From the NCBI GenBank assembly GCA_965222655.1, contig CBDCUP010000022.1, forward strand, positions 310,001 to 374,000: 64,000 nt of DNA, written 5' to 3'. Of the stretch, positions 18,096 through 26,406 are shown piece by piece. The notes under the pieces are model-generated. The model ran no database searches and had not been told where the DNA came from. It was given only the letters and a program-made list of their open reading frames with translations. Origin of the DNA: CAUZIZ01 sp965222655. Lineage in GTDB: Bacteria > Acidobacteriota > UBA6911 > RPQK01 > JAJDTT01. Made by a program: the position numbers and the translations under genes. Positions within the stretch are counted from its first letter, which is position 1, and every line of letters begins with the position of its first letter.

Positions 18096-18360
18096 GGTCC
18101 GGATGCGCGATGGCGCAATGCTAAGCTGAAACTTCATTGGCAGAAGGAAGGTGTAGGAAACAGCATCTGACAGAGCAGTGACCTGTAGCACGGGCACTCT
18201 TGCCCGTCGAGGACACCGACGGGCAGGAGTGCCCGTCCTACAAGCGTCACTCAGCTCTCGATGTTCGTAGCTAGAAATGACGGAAGTTTCTTTCTCGAAT
18301 GGGGCCAGCGCTTCTTCGGAACTGGCGTGCCAATCGGATCGATAGCGCAAGAGCCGCTAG
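18096..18360. repeat. Composite intergenic repeat with family A hairpin (copy 2)
   Basis: In order: ctgaaacttcattggcagaa plus aggtgtaggaaaca (18126-18165), the 57-bp hairpin (18185-18241), then gaagtttctttctcgaatgg plus ggccagcgcttc (18283-18314). The same three modules occur in inverted order around 24040-24285. No gene is seen in this gap. Confidence 0.8.
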
Positions 18361-18408
18361 CCGTAGATTGAAGCATAGATGTCCGAAATCCCTGAGAGGA
18401 AACTGAGA

Positions 18409-19953
18409 ATGAAGTGTCTCTGCCGAGTTCTTCCTAAAACTCCGGCGGCTCAGCAAAGCGGCTTACCTGCCCTGATCTGGCTGCTCTTCTTGATCCTGGG
18501 ACAAGCGCAACTCGTATCTGCCGGGAGCCCTCCCAAGGCATTCCTGGAGATCGGACGGCAAAGGCAGCTCTTCGTCGATTCCTACATCATCCAGAGTCTG
18601 ACCGATGCCCGCCAGGTAATGAATCAGGCAGTCAAGCACCCCACAAGCCCGGTCGTCAGGCAGGACCGTCCCTGGGAGGGCAACTTGATCCAGACCGAAT
18701 CGGTGGTCTATGACGGCGACGCCAAGCTCTTCAAGATGTGGTACTACACAGGACAATTCGTCATGGGAACCGACGGGGACGGCCGCCCCATGGATGTACC
18801 TGAGGAAAGAATAGACAGGGCCTATGCCTCCTCTCGTGACGGGATCCACTGGGAGAAACCCAATCTGGGTCTGGTTGAATTCGAGGGATCACGAGACAAC
18901 AACCTGCTCACTGAAAAGAACCTGGCGCCGGCGTTCTGGGACCCCCAGGGAACCGATCCGGCCAAGCGCTTCATGGCATTCACTCGTACGGACAGCGTTA
19001 CGGCCCCGATGAAAATGGACCTGTACTACTCCGCCGACGGATTCGACTGGACTCCCTACGAAGGAAATCCGGTCATCGACAACGCACCCAGGACCGGTCG
19101 TTGGGGGCCGACGGTATTCATGGGGTGGGACCCGATCCGCAACGTGTATGCCGTCCACATGGAGAGCTGTCATCACAAACGCTGCCCCATGCAGAAGAGG
19201 GTGATAGGGAGGGCCGAGAGCCCCGATGGGATCCATTGGAGCGAGACCCAGACCCTCATAGTTCCTGACGAGAAGGACTATCCTGATACCGAGTTCTACG
19301 CAATGGCCGCTGTCACACATGCGGATCTATATCTGGGGCTGATCTCCATATTTCGCACCACCAACACCCGGCATTACCCCGAACTCATCTCGAGCCGGGA
19401 CGGGATTCGCTACCGCAGGGAATATCGAGAGCCGTTCTTTCCCAACGGTGACTTCTACGGCGATTTCGACGACACCAGCATCTACGTCTTCGCTGCGCCG
19501 ATCATCCATAAAGGTAAGGTCTGGATTTACTATATCGGAGCCAATTGGAGAGGCCCGGATGGCATGAGGGAAAAGGGAGAAATCGCCCAGCGCGCCATCG
19601 GCCTGGCCACACTCCCGGTGGACAATTTCGTGTCCATCGATGGGGGCAAGGTCCGCCCCGGCGTTCTAGTGACGCGATTGTTTTCATTTGCAGGAGGCAA
19701 GCTCTACCTCAATATGGAGGCGGCGAAGAGGAATCACGGCGCCGGTCTCCCTGAAGTAAAGGTGGAAGTCATTGGGCCGGACCACAGGCCTCTCGAGGGG
19801 CTGACAATGGAAGACGCCGATACCCTCGCGCAGACGGGTCGACATCGTGTCAGCTGGGGAGGGAAAAGCGATTTGAGCGGGCTGGCCGGGATCCCGATCC
19901 AGCTGAAGATCTCGGTCCAGAACGCCAAGCTGTACTCGTTTCAGTTCGATTAG
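18409..19953 (+). CDS. Exported GH32/43-like five-bladed beta-propeller protein
   Basis: 514 residues. ATG 18409 is preceded by gagagga at the right spacing and starts a signal peptide ending near LVSA-G (about residue 38). The N-terminal signature GRQRQLFVDSYIIQS follows, then blade motifs YASSRDGIHWEKP, YYSADGFDWTPYE, RAESPDGIHWSET and LISSRDGIRYRRE. Related proteins include glycoside hydrolases and phosphorylases that use acidic residues in the central funnel; the substrate is unknown. It is the intact counterpart of the split gene at 5835-7190. The C-terminal 110 residues form a beta-sandwich-like tail also present in that gene. Confidence 0.82.
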   Translation: MKCLCRVLPKTPAAQQSGLPALIWLLFLILGQAQLVSAGSPPKAFLEIGRQRQLFVDSYIIQSLTDARQVMNQAVKHPTSPVVRQDRPWEGNLIQTESVVYDGDAKLFKMWYYTGQFVMGTDGDGRPMDVPEERIDRAYASSRDGIHWEKPNLGLVEFEGSRDNNLLTEKNLAPAFWDPQGTDPAKRFMAFTRTDSVTAPMKMDLYYSADGFDWTPYEGNPVIDNAPRTGRWGPTVFMGWDPIRNVYAVHMESCHHKRCPMQKRVIGRAESPDGIHWSETQTLIVPDEKDYPDTEFYAMAAVTHADLYLGLISIFRTTNTRHYPELISSRDGIRYRREYREPFFPNGDFYGDFDDTSIYVFAAPIIHKGKVWIYYIGANWRGPDGMREKGEIAQRAIGLATLPVDNFVSIDGGKVRPGVLVTRLFSFAGGKLYLNMEAAKRNHGAGLPEVKVEVIGPDHRPLEGLTMEDADTLAQTGRHRVSWGGKSDLSGLAGIPIQLKISVQNAKLYSFQFD

Positions 19954-19964
19954 GCCGGTCTCCT

Positions 19965-20045
19965 TACGTGGCTTCGGTCTCTAGGCCGAAGTTCTTCCTT
20001 CTCGCCTTTGGCTCGACACACGGCGGCCTGGAACCCACCGCTACG
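19965..20045. repeat. Dispersed repeat family B (ggcttcggtctcTaggccga type)
   Basis: acgtggcttcggtctctagg, then ctcgcctttggctcgacaca, then cggcggcctggaacccacc. Variants occur at about 23938-24025, 32882-32935, 37336-37362, 41630-41660 (opposite strand), 51468-51545 and 62203-62226. It lies between the convergent propeller and feoB genes and could fold as a terminator hairpin. Confidence 0.75.
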
Positions 20046-20069
20046 GGAGGGTAGAAGGTGGTCAGGACG

Positions 20070-21959
20070 TCATGGGCCGATCAGCGTGTTTGCGAAGAAC
20101 GCTGCGACATAGGCGAGTAAGGTCATGTAGGAAAACTGGATCACAGGCCACTTCCAGCCTCCGGTCTCTCTCCGCACGACTGCCACCGTGGACATGCACT
20201 GCATGGCGAAGGCGAAGAACACCAGAAGGGCCACCGCCCCGCCCAGGTCCAGTTCGCTCTTCAGAGCCTCTTGTAGATCCCGCGAACCCTCATCCCCCTC
20301 CATTCCGTAAAGGGTACCCAAAGTTCCGACGATGACCTCCCGGGCCGCCAGGGAAGTGATGAGTCCAACACCTATTCTCCAATTGAATCCAAGCGGTTCG
20401 ATCACCGGCTCGATCGTTCGGCCCACGGTGCCTACTACGCTCTCGGCTATGGGAGGAGCTTTGCCGTCCTGGAGTGGAAGACTGGCCAGAATCCACAAGA
20501 TGATGCTGGTGGCCATGATCACGGTCCCAGCACGCCTCAAGAAGATACGAGCACGATCGAACAGACGAAGGCCCAGGGATTGCAGGCCTGGCAATCGGTA
20601 GGGAGGCAGCTCCAGGACGAAAGAGGAGCGCCCGCTACGCAATACGGAGGACTTGAGAATCCAGGCGGTGAAAACCGCTGCCAGGAAACCGAGCAGATAG
20701 AGGCCTAGCATCGTCACGGCACGGGTACCCAGGAGTCCACCCAGAAGCGGCTGTTCAGGGATAAATGCCGCAATCACCAGGGTGTAGACTGGCAACCTCG
20801 CCGAACAGGTCATGAAAGGCGCGATCAGGATGGTAGCGATACGATCACGTTTGCTCTCGATGGTCCGCGTGGCCATGATGGCAGGGACGGCACAAGCATA
20901 GGCCGAAAGCAGCGGGATGAAGGATTTCCCCTGCAGGCCCACGTTCCTCATGGTGCGGTCCGCGATCAGAGCGGCCCGAGCCATATAGCCGGAATCCTCC
21001 AGAACGCCGATGAAGATGAAGAGGAGAAGGATCTGAGGCAGAAAAACCACGACTGAACCCACCCCTCCCCACACACCTTCAATCAAGAGGCTCCGAAACC
21101 AGGAATCGGGCAGAAAGGCGTTCAGCCAGCTGCCGGAAGCCGAAACGGCAGCATCCACCCCGTCCATCAGGGGCACGGCCACGGTAAACACCGTCTGGAA
21201 GACGGCCACCACCAATATCCCGAAGATCAGGGGACCTGCCAACGGATGGAGGAATAAGGCGTCCAGACGGCGCGTCCAAAGGGGTGGAGCCGGTGCCGTG
21301 TAATCTGCTGCAGTTCCCATACGGGCTGACCATTCGCGGCAGCGCGGGACATCCTGAATGATGGGGAGCTCCGACGGATTTGGGACGGCCAGGGCTCCTT
21401 CCAGAAACTCCTCAACGGCCGGAACTCCCTCTCCAGTTCGGGCACTGATCAAGGCGACGGGAGCTCCGAGTCTCTCCGCCAACTTGTCAAGTTCGAGATT
21501 CCCGCCCCGCCTTCGCAGATCATCGGCCATGTTGAGGACAACCAGAGTGGGAACTCCCAAGCTCAGAATGGGAGCGGCGAAACTGAGGTGACGTCCTAGA
21601 TTCGTGGAATCGAGAATGAGGACAATGGCATCAGGAGGGGAGACTCCCGGCATACGACCCGTCAGAACATCATGGGCGACCCGTTCATCTTCGGACATCG
21701 GCTGCAGGCTGTAGATGCCTGGCAGATCGACCAGTTCGACTTCCAGGCTGCCGGAGAGACGGGCCTGTCCCACTCGCTTCTCTACGGTGACTCCAGGGTA
21801 GTTGGCCACCTTCTGGCGCAGTCCGGTGAGGCGATTGAAGAGCGTAGACTTTCCCGCATTGGGTGGGCCCACAACAGCCACCGTACGCACTCTGTCTGAG
21901 GTCGATTGCTGGGTCTCGGAGGTGGCAACTGCCGCGGCCCCAGGGTAGTTCCCGCTCAT
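20070..21959 (-). CDS. feoB: Ferrous iron transport protein B
   Basis: 629 residues. An N-terminal G domain has GPPNAGKST (31-39), DLPGIYSLQP (G3) and VVLNMADDL (G4), with SARTGEG near G5. The membrane part has the two Gate domains: PQILLLFIFIGVLEDSGYMA followed by RAALIADR and GLQGKSFIPLLSAYACAVPA, then MTCSARLPVYTLVIAAF. About eight membrane segments are visible. It imports Fe2+ across the inner membrane, with GTP turnover gating the channel. Slightly short of the 700-770 residues of proteobacterial FeoB, mainly in loops. Its ATG overlaps the feoA stop (ATGA), so translation is coupled. Confidence 0.95.
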   Translation of the reverse strand: MSGNYPGAAAVATSETQQSTSDRVRTVAVVGPPNAGKSTLFNRLTGLRQKVANYPGVTVEKRVGQARLSGSLEVELVDLPGIYSLQPMSEDERVAHDVLTGRMPGVSPPDAIVLILDSTNLGRHLSFAAPILSLGVPTLVVLNMADDLRRRGGNLELDKLAERLGAPVALISARTGEGVPAVEEFLEGALAVPNPSELPIIQDVPRCREWSARMGTAADYTAPAPPLWTRRLDALFLHPLAGPLIFGILVVAVFQTVFTVAVPLMDGVDAAVSASGSWLNAFLPDSWFRSLLIEGVWGGVGSVVVFLPQILLLFIFIGVLEDSGYMARAALIADRTMRNVGLQGKSFIPLLSAYACAVPAIMATRTIESKRDRIATILIAPFMTCSARLPVYTLVIAAFIPEQPLLGGLLGTRAVTMLGLYLLGFLAAVFTAWILKSSVLRSGRSSFVLELPPYRLPGLQSLGLRLFDRARIFLRRAGTVIMATSIILWILASLPLQDGKAPPIAESVVGTVGRTIEPVIEPLGFNWRIGVGLITSLAAREVIVGTLGTLYGMEGDEGSRDLQEALKSELDLGGAVALLVFFAFAMQCMSTVAVVRRETGGWKWPVIQFSYMTLLAYVAAFFANTLIGP

Positions 21960-22243
21960 GACTCCTTCTCTGGAATCGATTGGGGTGAACGGAGGATCAA
22001 GCGGGCGGCGGTCTCGCGGCGCAGCGCAACCTCTGAGCCATCGACGCGGAAAATGCGTGGGTCGCCAAAGGGTGAACGGCCGGCTGCAACTACCAGGGTG
22101 CCCGGCAAGAATCCCAGCTCCATTAGCCGGCGGCTCTCTGCATCCGGCAACTCGATGGAATCGAGGATCCCCTCTTCGCCCTTAACCAGGTCATCAAGCG
22201 TGAGCGGCGGCATAGGCGTTTCAGTCCTGGGGCGAAGTTGCAC
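21956..22243 (-). CDS. feoA: FeoA-family SH3-like protein
   Basis: About 95 residues from GTG 22243; ATG 22213 is an alternative and gives 85 residues. The core DSIELPDAESRRLMELGFLP, then GTLVVAAGRSPFG, matches FeoA (ARRLMELGFIPGT element). FeoA is a small cytoplasmic SH3-like protein that binds and activates FeoB. It lies 48 bp after the porin gene and overlaps feoB by 4 bp, so porin-feoA-feoB is read as one operon. Confidence 0.92.
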   Translation of the reverse strand: MQLRPRTETPMPPLTLDDLVKGEEGILDSIELPDAESRRLMELGFLPGTLVVAAGRSPFGDPRIFRVDGSEVALRRETAARLILRSPQSIPEKES

Positions 22244-22290
22244 TGGCCATTAACTCTTATTCGTGCACCATAGTCCATAGACAACAGCAA

Positions 22291-23718
22291 CTAGAAGTTG
22301 TAACCCAGGGCAACGTTGACCTGATTCACTCCCGTCTGCGACTTGTTCCGATTCCAGACGAAATCCGACTTGATGACGATATTGGGGATGGGCTTGAACT
22401 CCAGTCCCAGGGTCTGAAAGGTACGCTCTCTGCTGGGATTCCGGAAGAAACCCGTGGGGACCGCCTTCTGGGTATCGAGGATCTCGTACCGGTAGTAGGG
22501 CATCACCCGAATGTCGGCTCTGAATTGGGACAGCAGATTGTACCCGATCTGGAGGTATCCTCCCTCAAGGCTCTCGCCGATGCTAGCGCTGCCCGCGAGG
22601 CCCAACGATTGGTTCAGTCGGGTCACATCGTCCAGATGAGCCCAGGCGTACAGCCCCCGTAGATCGAAACCCCGCAACTGGGCCTGCCCGTGTAGCTCGC
22701 CGATCGTCGTCCCGACATCCAGTTCGCTGCCTTCGAAAAACGCGCCCTGATCCGAAGCGCCGTTATAGATGGAACCACCGAAGAAGATGCCCGGCGTCGG
22801 ATTGACGTCCAGACGCGCTACCACGGCCATATCCGTGGCAGTCGTTTCGGAACCCTTCTGACGTCCTCCCCGAAGACCGCTGGAGCTGAAGCGGGAACCC
22901 TGTAGGCCATTGATCAAGTAGACTCGGTAGTCGAAGATTCCCACCGACCCAACGGCACCGACGCCGTTCTCTCGCCAGGTAGACGGTATGATCCGGCGCT
23001 CGGTCTCGGGACGCAGTGCTCCCATGAAAACGGTAGGTTCATGCAACTCGTTGACCAATCCCATCGGAACCAGGAGAAGTCCACCGCGGAGCGAGAGGTA
23101 GTCGTTAGCGATGAAGTCCAGATAGGCGAACTCGACTGAAGCAGATCCCTCCAAGCTGGTCGAGGCATGCTCGAACTCAATCTCCGAATTGAATACGAAA
23201 CGGTCGTTGAAGCGGTAGCCGGCATAGATGATGGCCCGCAGGAAGTCGAGCTGGGTGGATTGCCTGACGGGATCTCCAAGTTCGTTTTCGGCAGCGAAGT
23301 TGTTGTAGAGCATTTCACCGTATCCGGCGATCGAAACACCTTCTTGTCGCCGATAGACGGAGGCCGCCGCCGGTCCCAGGCCGCGGGCTCGGGCCTCTTC
23401 GTCGGTGACCTCGATGAGGGGCTCTCCGCTCCTAATGAGCTCCACTTCAACCGCCAGGATGTCGAGCTGGCGGCGGAGTTCCTTGAGCTCCACCGAGTCA
23501 GTTTCCTGGGATGGGCTCGGGGGACTCACCGCCACTTTCTCAGCGCTGTCCTGGGTCTCCAGAGCCTCCAGTCTGCGCTCCAACTCTTCCAGCTTCGCCT
23601 TTAGCTGGTCCTTCTCCGAGCCCAGGGCTGAAGGCACCAGCAGGCAAAGCCACGAGGCCAGCACTCCATATTTGAAGAACACGGGAAATATTCGACGTCT
23701 TGATGCGGTTCTGGTCAC
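22291..23718 (-). CDS. Outer-membrane porin of the Feo operon
   Basis: 475 residues. I choose GTG 23718 as start because a perfect gaggagg lies 6 nt upstream and it is followed by a signal peptide (TRTASRRRIFPVFFKYGVLA, hydrophobic to SALGS). Then comes a periplasmic coiled coil (about 45-70, LKAKLEELERRLEALE; a second helix at 90-115) and a beta-barrel of about 340 residues with alternating aromatic strands (SIAGYGEMLYNNFAA, FNSEIEFEHAST) ending in NVALGYNF, the terminal Phe of barrel proteins. It resembles phosphate-selective-type (OprO/P) porins. Its operon position suggests passage of iron or small solutes; that is inferred. Confidence 0.85.
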   Translation of the reverse strand: MTRTASRRRIFPVFFKYGVLASWLCLLVPSALGSEKDQLKAKLEELERRLEALETQDSAEKVAVSPPSPSQETDSVELKELRRQLDILAVEVELIRSGEPLIEVTDEEARARGLGPAAASVYRRQEGVSIAGYGEMLYNNFAAENELGDPVRQSTQLDFLRAIIYAGYRFNDRFVFNSEIEFEHASTSLEGSASVEFAYLDFIANDYLSLRGGLLLVPMGLVNELHEPTVFMGALRPETERRIIPSTWRENGVGAVGSVGIFDYRVYLINGLQGSRFSSSGLRGGRQKGSETTATDMAVVARLDVNPTPGIFFGGSIYNGASDQGAFFEGSELDVGTTIGELHGQAQLRGFDLRGLYAWAHLDDVTRLNQSLGLAGSASIGESLEGGYLQIGYNLLSQFRADIRVMPYYRYEILDTQKAVPTGFFRNPSRERTFQTLGLEFKPIPNIVIKSDFVWNRNKSQTGVNQVNVALGYNF

Positions 23719-23819
23719 TGAATCCTCCTCAGGGTAGAGGGAGTGGCTCCCGCTTGCCCGCCTTGCCGCAATTCTTTCCTCAAGAATCAACTCAGTCAAA
23801 ACCTATCGACTAGAGCCTT

Positions 23820-23846
23820 ATTGAAAATGAATTTCAATTTCAATAA
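23820..23846. promoter_or_regulatory. Fur-box-like palindrome upstream of porin-feoA-feoB
   Basis: On the minus strand 23836-23822 reads tgaaattcattttca, matching 11 of 14 informative positions of the 7-1-7 Fur consensus TGATAAT-N-ATTATCA. A second overlapping half-site (ttgaaattgaaa) extends it. It is about 100 bp before the porin start, in the AT-rich promoter zone. Iron-dependent repression by Fur is the expected reading. Confidence 0.7.
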
Positions 23847-23934
23847 ACTTTAGCTGTCTTGTCAAGCGGGAACCGAAAATTGATTGCAGGGGAACCGAAA
23901 CAGACAACCTGCAGATCGCTCATCCAGGGTGGAC

Positions 23935-24300
23935 TTCGGGGTGGGGGTGGCCTCTAGGCCGCCGTAGCTCAAGCCAAAGGCTCGACGGAAGAATACTTCG
24001 GCCTGGAGACCGAAGCCACGTTCGAGTTTCAGGTCAGTTGCGCCCCCAGGAAGCCCCGGCCCCATTCGAGAAAGAAACTTCGGTCGTCTCCTACTGCTAG
24101 GATCGATAGCACCGTGTCGGTTGTAGGATGGGCACTCCTGCCCGTCGGTGTGCTCGACGGGCAAGAGTGCCCGTGCTACAGGTCATGTTTCCTACACCTT
24201 CCTTCTGCCAATGAAGTTTCAGCTTAGTCCCGCCCCCAGGAAACACTGGCTCCATTCGAGAAGAAAATTTCGGTCGAGGGACGTGAGGGTGGCCTCCACG
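23935..24300. repeat. Composite intergenic repeats (family B, then family A copy 3)
   Basis: Family B occupies about 23938-24025 (gtggcctctaggccgccg, then cttcggcctggagaccgaag). Then ttcgagaaagaaacttcggt (24064-24083), the 57-bp hairpin (24123-24179), cctacaccttccttctgcca plus atgaagtttcagct (24191-24224), and a second gagaagaaaatttcggtc (24259-24276). The order is the inverse of the block at 18096-18360. No gene is seen here. Confidence 0.8.
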
Positions 24301-24346
24301 CTGGAAGTTTCAGATCAGATGTACTTGGGGCTCGATCTCCTACACA

Positions 24347-25420
24347 ATGCCTGGGAGTCTTTTGGATTCTGCGATCAGGGGGTTCTCGAAGTTGAGAGTG
24401 GGCACCAGACTTTGCCGTTTGTTCGGGCTGTCACAGACAGGCGTTCTATGCCTGACACTGCTTACGGTGTGTGTCCCATCCCTGGAGGAGGGCCGTGCCG
24501 AACTGCTGCTGGGAGATACCACCCTCGTTTTCGCGACCGTTGCTGAGGGACGGAAGGTTCTAGGAAGGCGAGACGATTTCGTCAAGCAGCTCAGCCCATT
24601 CGATCGAGCTGTACGTTTGAAAACGGACCACAAGGTTTCCGAATCAGAGTTCCTCTTATTCGTAAGACAACAGGTGCTTGCCTGGACGAAACCAGAGAAG
24701 GAACGCATAGGGGCTGCTCTTGACCATGTGCGATCGGCTCTGGAGACACTGGCACTCCCGCTGCCCGAGAGCATCTATCTGGTCAAGACCACTGGAAAGG
24801 AAGAAGGCGAAGCCGTCTACACACGAGCCCAGGCCATAGTCCTGCCCGTCTCCAAACTCATGGCCGAACCGTCGACGATCCAGAAGGTCCTCTGCCATGA
24901 ACTGTTCCACATCCTATCCCGAACGAATCCCGAGCTGAGGGAACGACTCTATCAGGGTATCGGCTTCAAGAAGTGTCCTGAAGTTCAATTCCCGGCTTCG
25001 CTCCGACCCATAAAGATCACGAACCCTGACGCGCCCAGAAACGAGCACTGCATTCGAGTACGGGTCGATGGAGAGCCCACCTGGGCTGTCCCGATTCTCT
25101 TCGCCAACCGCGAGAAGTACGACGTTGGAAGTGGGGAAGAGCTCTTTGACTACCTTCAATTCAGGTTCCTTTTGGTCGAAAGAAGCTCCGATCCGCTAGA
25201 TACTGGAGCAAGATACGACGGAACGAGCGCAACCCTGGTAGGGGTCGACGGGATTTCAGGCTTTTTCGAACAGGTCGGTAGAAACACTAAATACATCATT
25301 CATCCTGAGGAGATCCTCGCCGACAACTTTGTGCTCCTCGTCTTGAAACAGGATGCGATTGCATCGCCGGAAGTCCTGATCAGGATGAGAAAGGGGTTGT
25401 CAGCAGGGGCAGCCAAGTGA
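24347..25420 (+). CDS. Exported HExxH metalloprotease-like protein, function unknown
   Basis: 357 residues. The N-terminus has a basic stretch and a hydrophobic segment (VLCLTLLTVCV, about 33-43), so it is exported or anchored. CHELFHILSR (183-192) holds a gluzincin-type HELFH zinc motif (His184, Glu185, His188); HPEEILADNFVLL near residue 317-329 is a candidate third-ligand helix. I do not recognise a named family. It stands alone downstream of a repeat block, and the ribosome site is weak. Confidence 0.6.
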   Translation: MPGSLLDSAIRGFSKLRVGTRLCRLFGLSQTGVLCLTLLTVCVPSLEEGRAELLLGDTTLVFATVAEGRKVLGRRDDFVKQLSPFDRAVRLKTDHKVSESEFLLFVRQQVLAWTKPEKERIGAALDHVRSALETLALPLPESIYLVKTTGKEEGEAVYTRAQAIVLPVSKLMAEPSTIQKVLCHELFHILSRTNPELRERLYQGIGFKKCPEVQFPASLRPIKITNPDAPRNEHCIRVRVDGEPTWAVPILFANREKYDVGSGEELFDYLQFRFLLVERSSDPLDTGARYDGTSATLVGVDGISGFFEQVGRNTKYIIHPEEILADNFVLLVLKQDAIASPEVLIRMRKGLSAGAAK

Positions 25421-25477
25421 GGTGATCCCGAGAGCCAGAACTAGGCAATTGGCGATCCTGATGTTCTGGCCCGGAAA

Positions 25478-26384
25478 ATGGCCACAGCAAAGAAACCTCA
25501 GAAACCGACACTCCAAATTGCGCTCCTGCGGGGAATCAACGTAGGCGGTAAGCACAAACTGCCGATGAGTGATCTCGTCTCGATCTTCCAGGAAGCGGGC
25601 GCCCAGCAGGTCCAGACTTATATCCAAAGCGGCAACGTCATTTTCAAGGCGGATGCAACTGAGATCCCTCGCATGCGCACCGATATCATTCAGCTCATTT
25701 CCAGCCACTTCGGCTGGGAAACGCCGGTCATCACCCGTAGCGCGCAGGAACTCAGCCGAATCGTCCGTGCCAATCCATTCCTGCAGGCTGGCGGCGATGA
25801 CCGGAAACTTCACGTCGCCTTCCTGGGCTGCTTTCCGAGTAGCACTGGGGTCGCAGAGTTGAGTGCCAGGCGCTCGCCGCCCGATGAGTTTGTTGTCCAA
25901 GGCCGTGAGGTCTACTTGAAGTGTCCCCACGGCCTTGCACGTTCGAAGCTGACCAACGCCTACTTTGAGGTTCATCCGGTAAATGGGGAGGTGCCGCCAG
26001 TCAAAGGTAGGCCATGGAAACTGCCGCACTATGCAAACCGTGGAAAAACAAGTAGTTCTGGAGGAGAACTGGCAAGTGCTCGCAGTTGTTTTTCCACCGT
26101 TCGCACAGCGCTTGGAAAACTCCGTATCACGGGCTTGCTGGCCCGGTTCGATGTCGCTCGGAGTTTTCCACAGTTCCCACGGCCTCTGCTACTGCAGCCG
26201 ACTATATGGACAAGCGAACGGGGAGCAGATTTGGGATCCGGAAGGTGCCAACCACGTCCCCACCTCCCCATTTACCGGATGACCCTACTTTGACTCCAGG
26301 CTAGGGACCCCAAGCACCTTCCGGAACTGGAAGACGACTCTCAAGCTCTTGGAGTTGACCCTCGCCTACGGGCAAGCCGGGTAG
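25478..26384 (+). pseudogene. DUF1697 protein gene split by a MITE
   Basis: The first 163 codons encode DUF1697 (LQIALLRGINVGGKHKLPMS, YIQSGNVIF, KLHVAFLG, ARSKLTNAYF). At codon 163 the 317-bp MITE interrupts the frame and adds a stop at 26291-26293. If the element and one copy of the 8-bp duplication are removed, the frame continues DSRLGTPSTFRNWKTTLKLL to a stop at 26382-26384, giving 193 residues, the normal length and C-terminus for the family. The present product would be a chimera lacking the conserved RNW-x-T end. DUF1697 function is unknown. Confidence 0.9.
25969..26285. mobile_element. 317-bp MITE, copy 1
   Basis: Bounded by 25-bp terminal inverted repeats (ggttcatccggtaaatgggg, then aggtg; the other end begins gggtcatccgg) with one mismatch. 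Flanked by an 8-bp target duplication, tactttga, at 25961-25968 and 26286-26293. It carries no transposase. The second copy at 62998-63314 has the same length and differs at only a few bases. An 8-bp duplication and GG-starting ends fit mobilisation by an ISL3-like transposase, not seen here. Confidence 0.95.
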
Positions 26385-26406
26385 AATCAAAATCAGGCGG
26401 CCTCCT

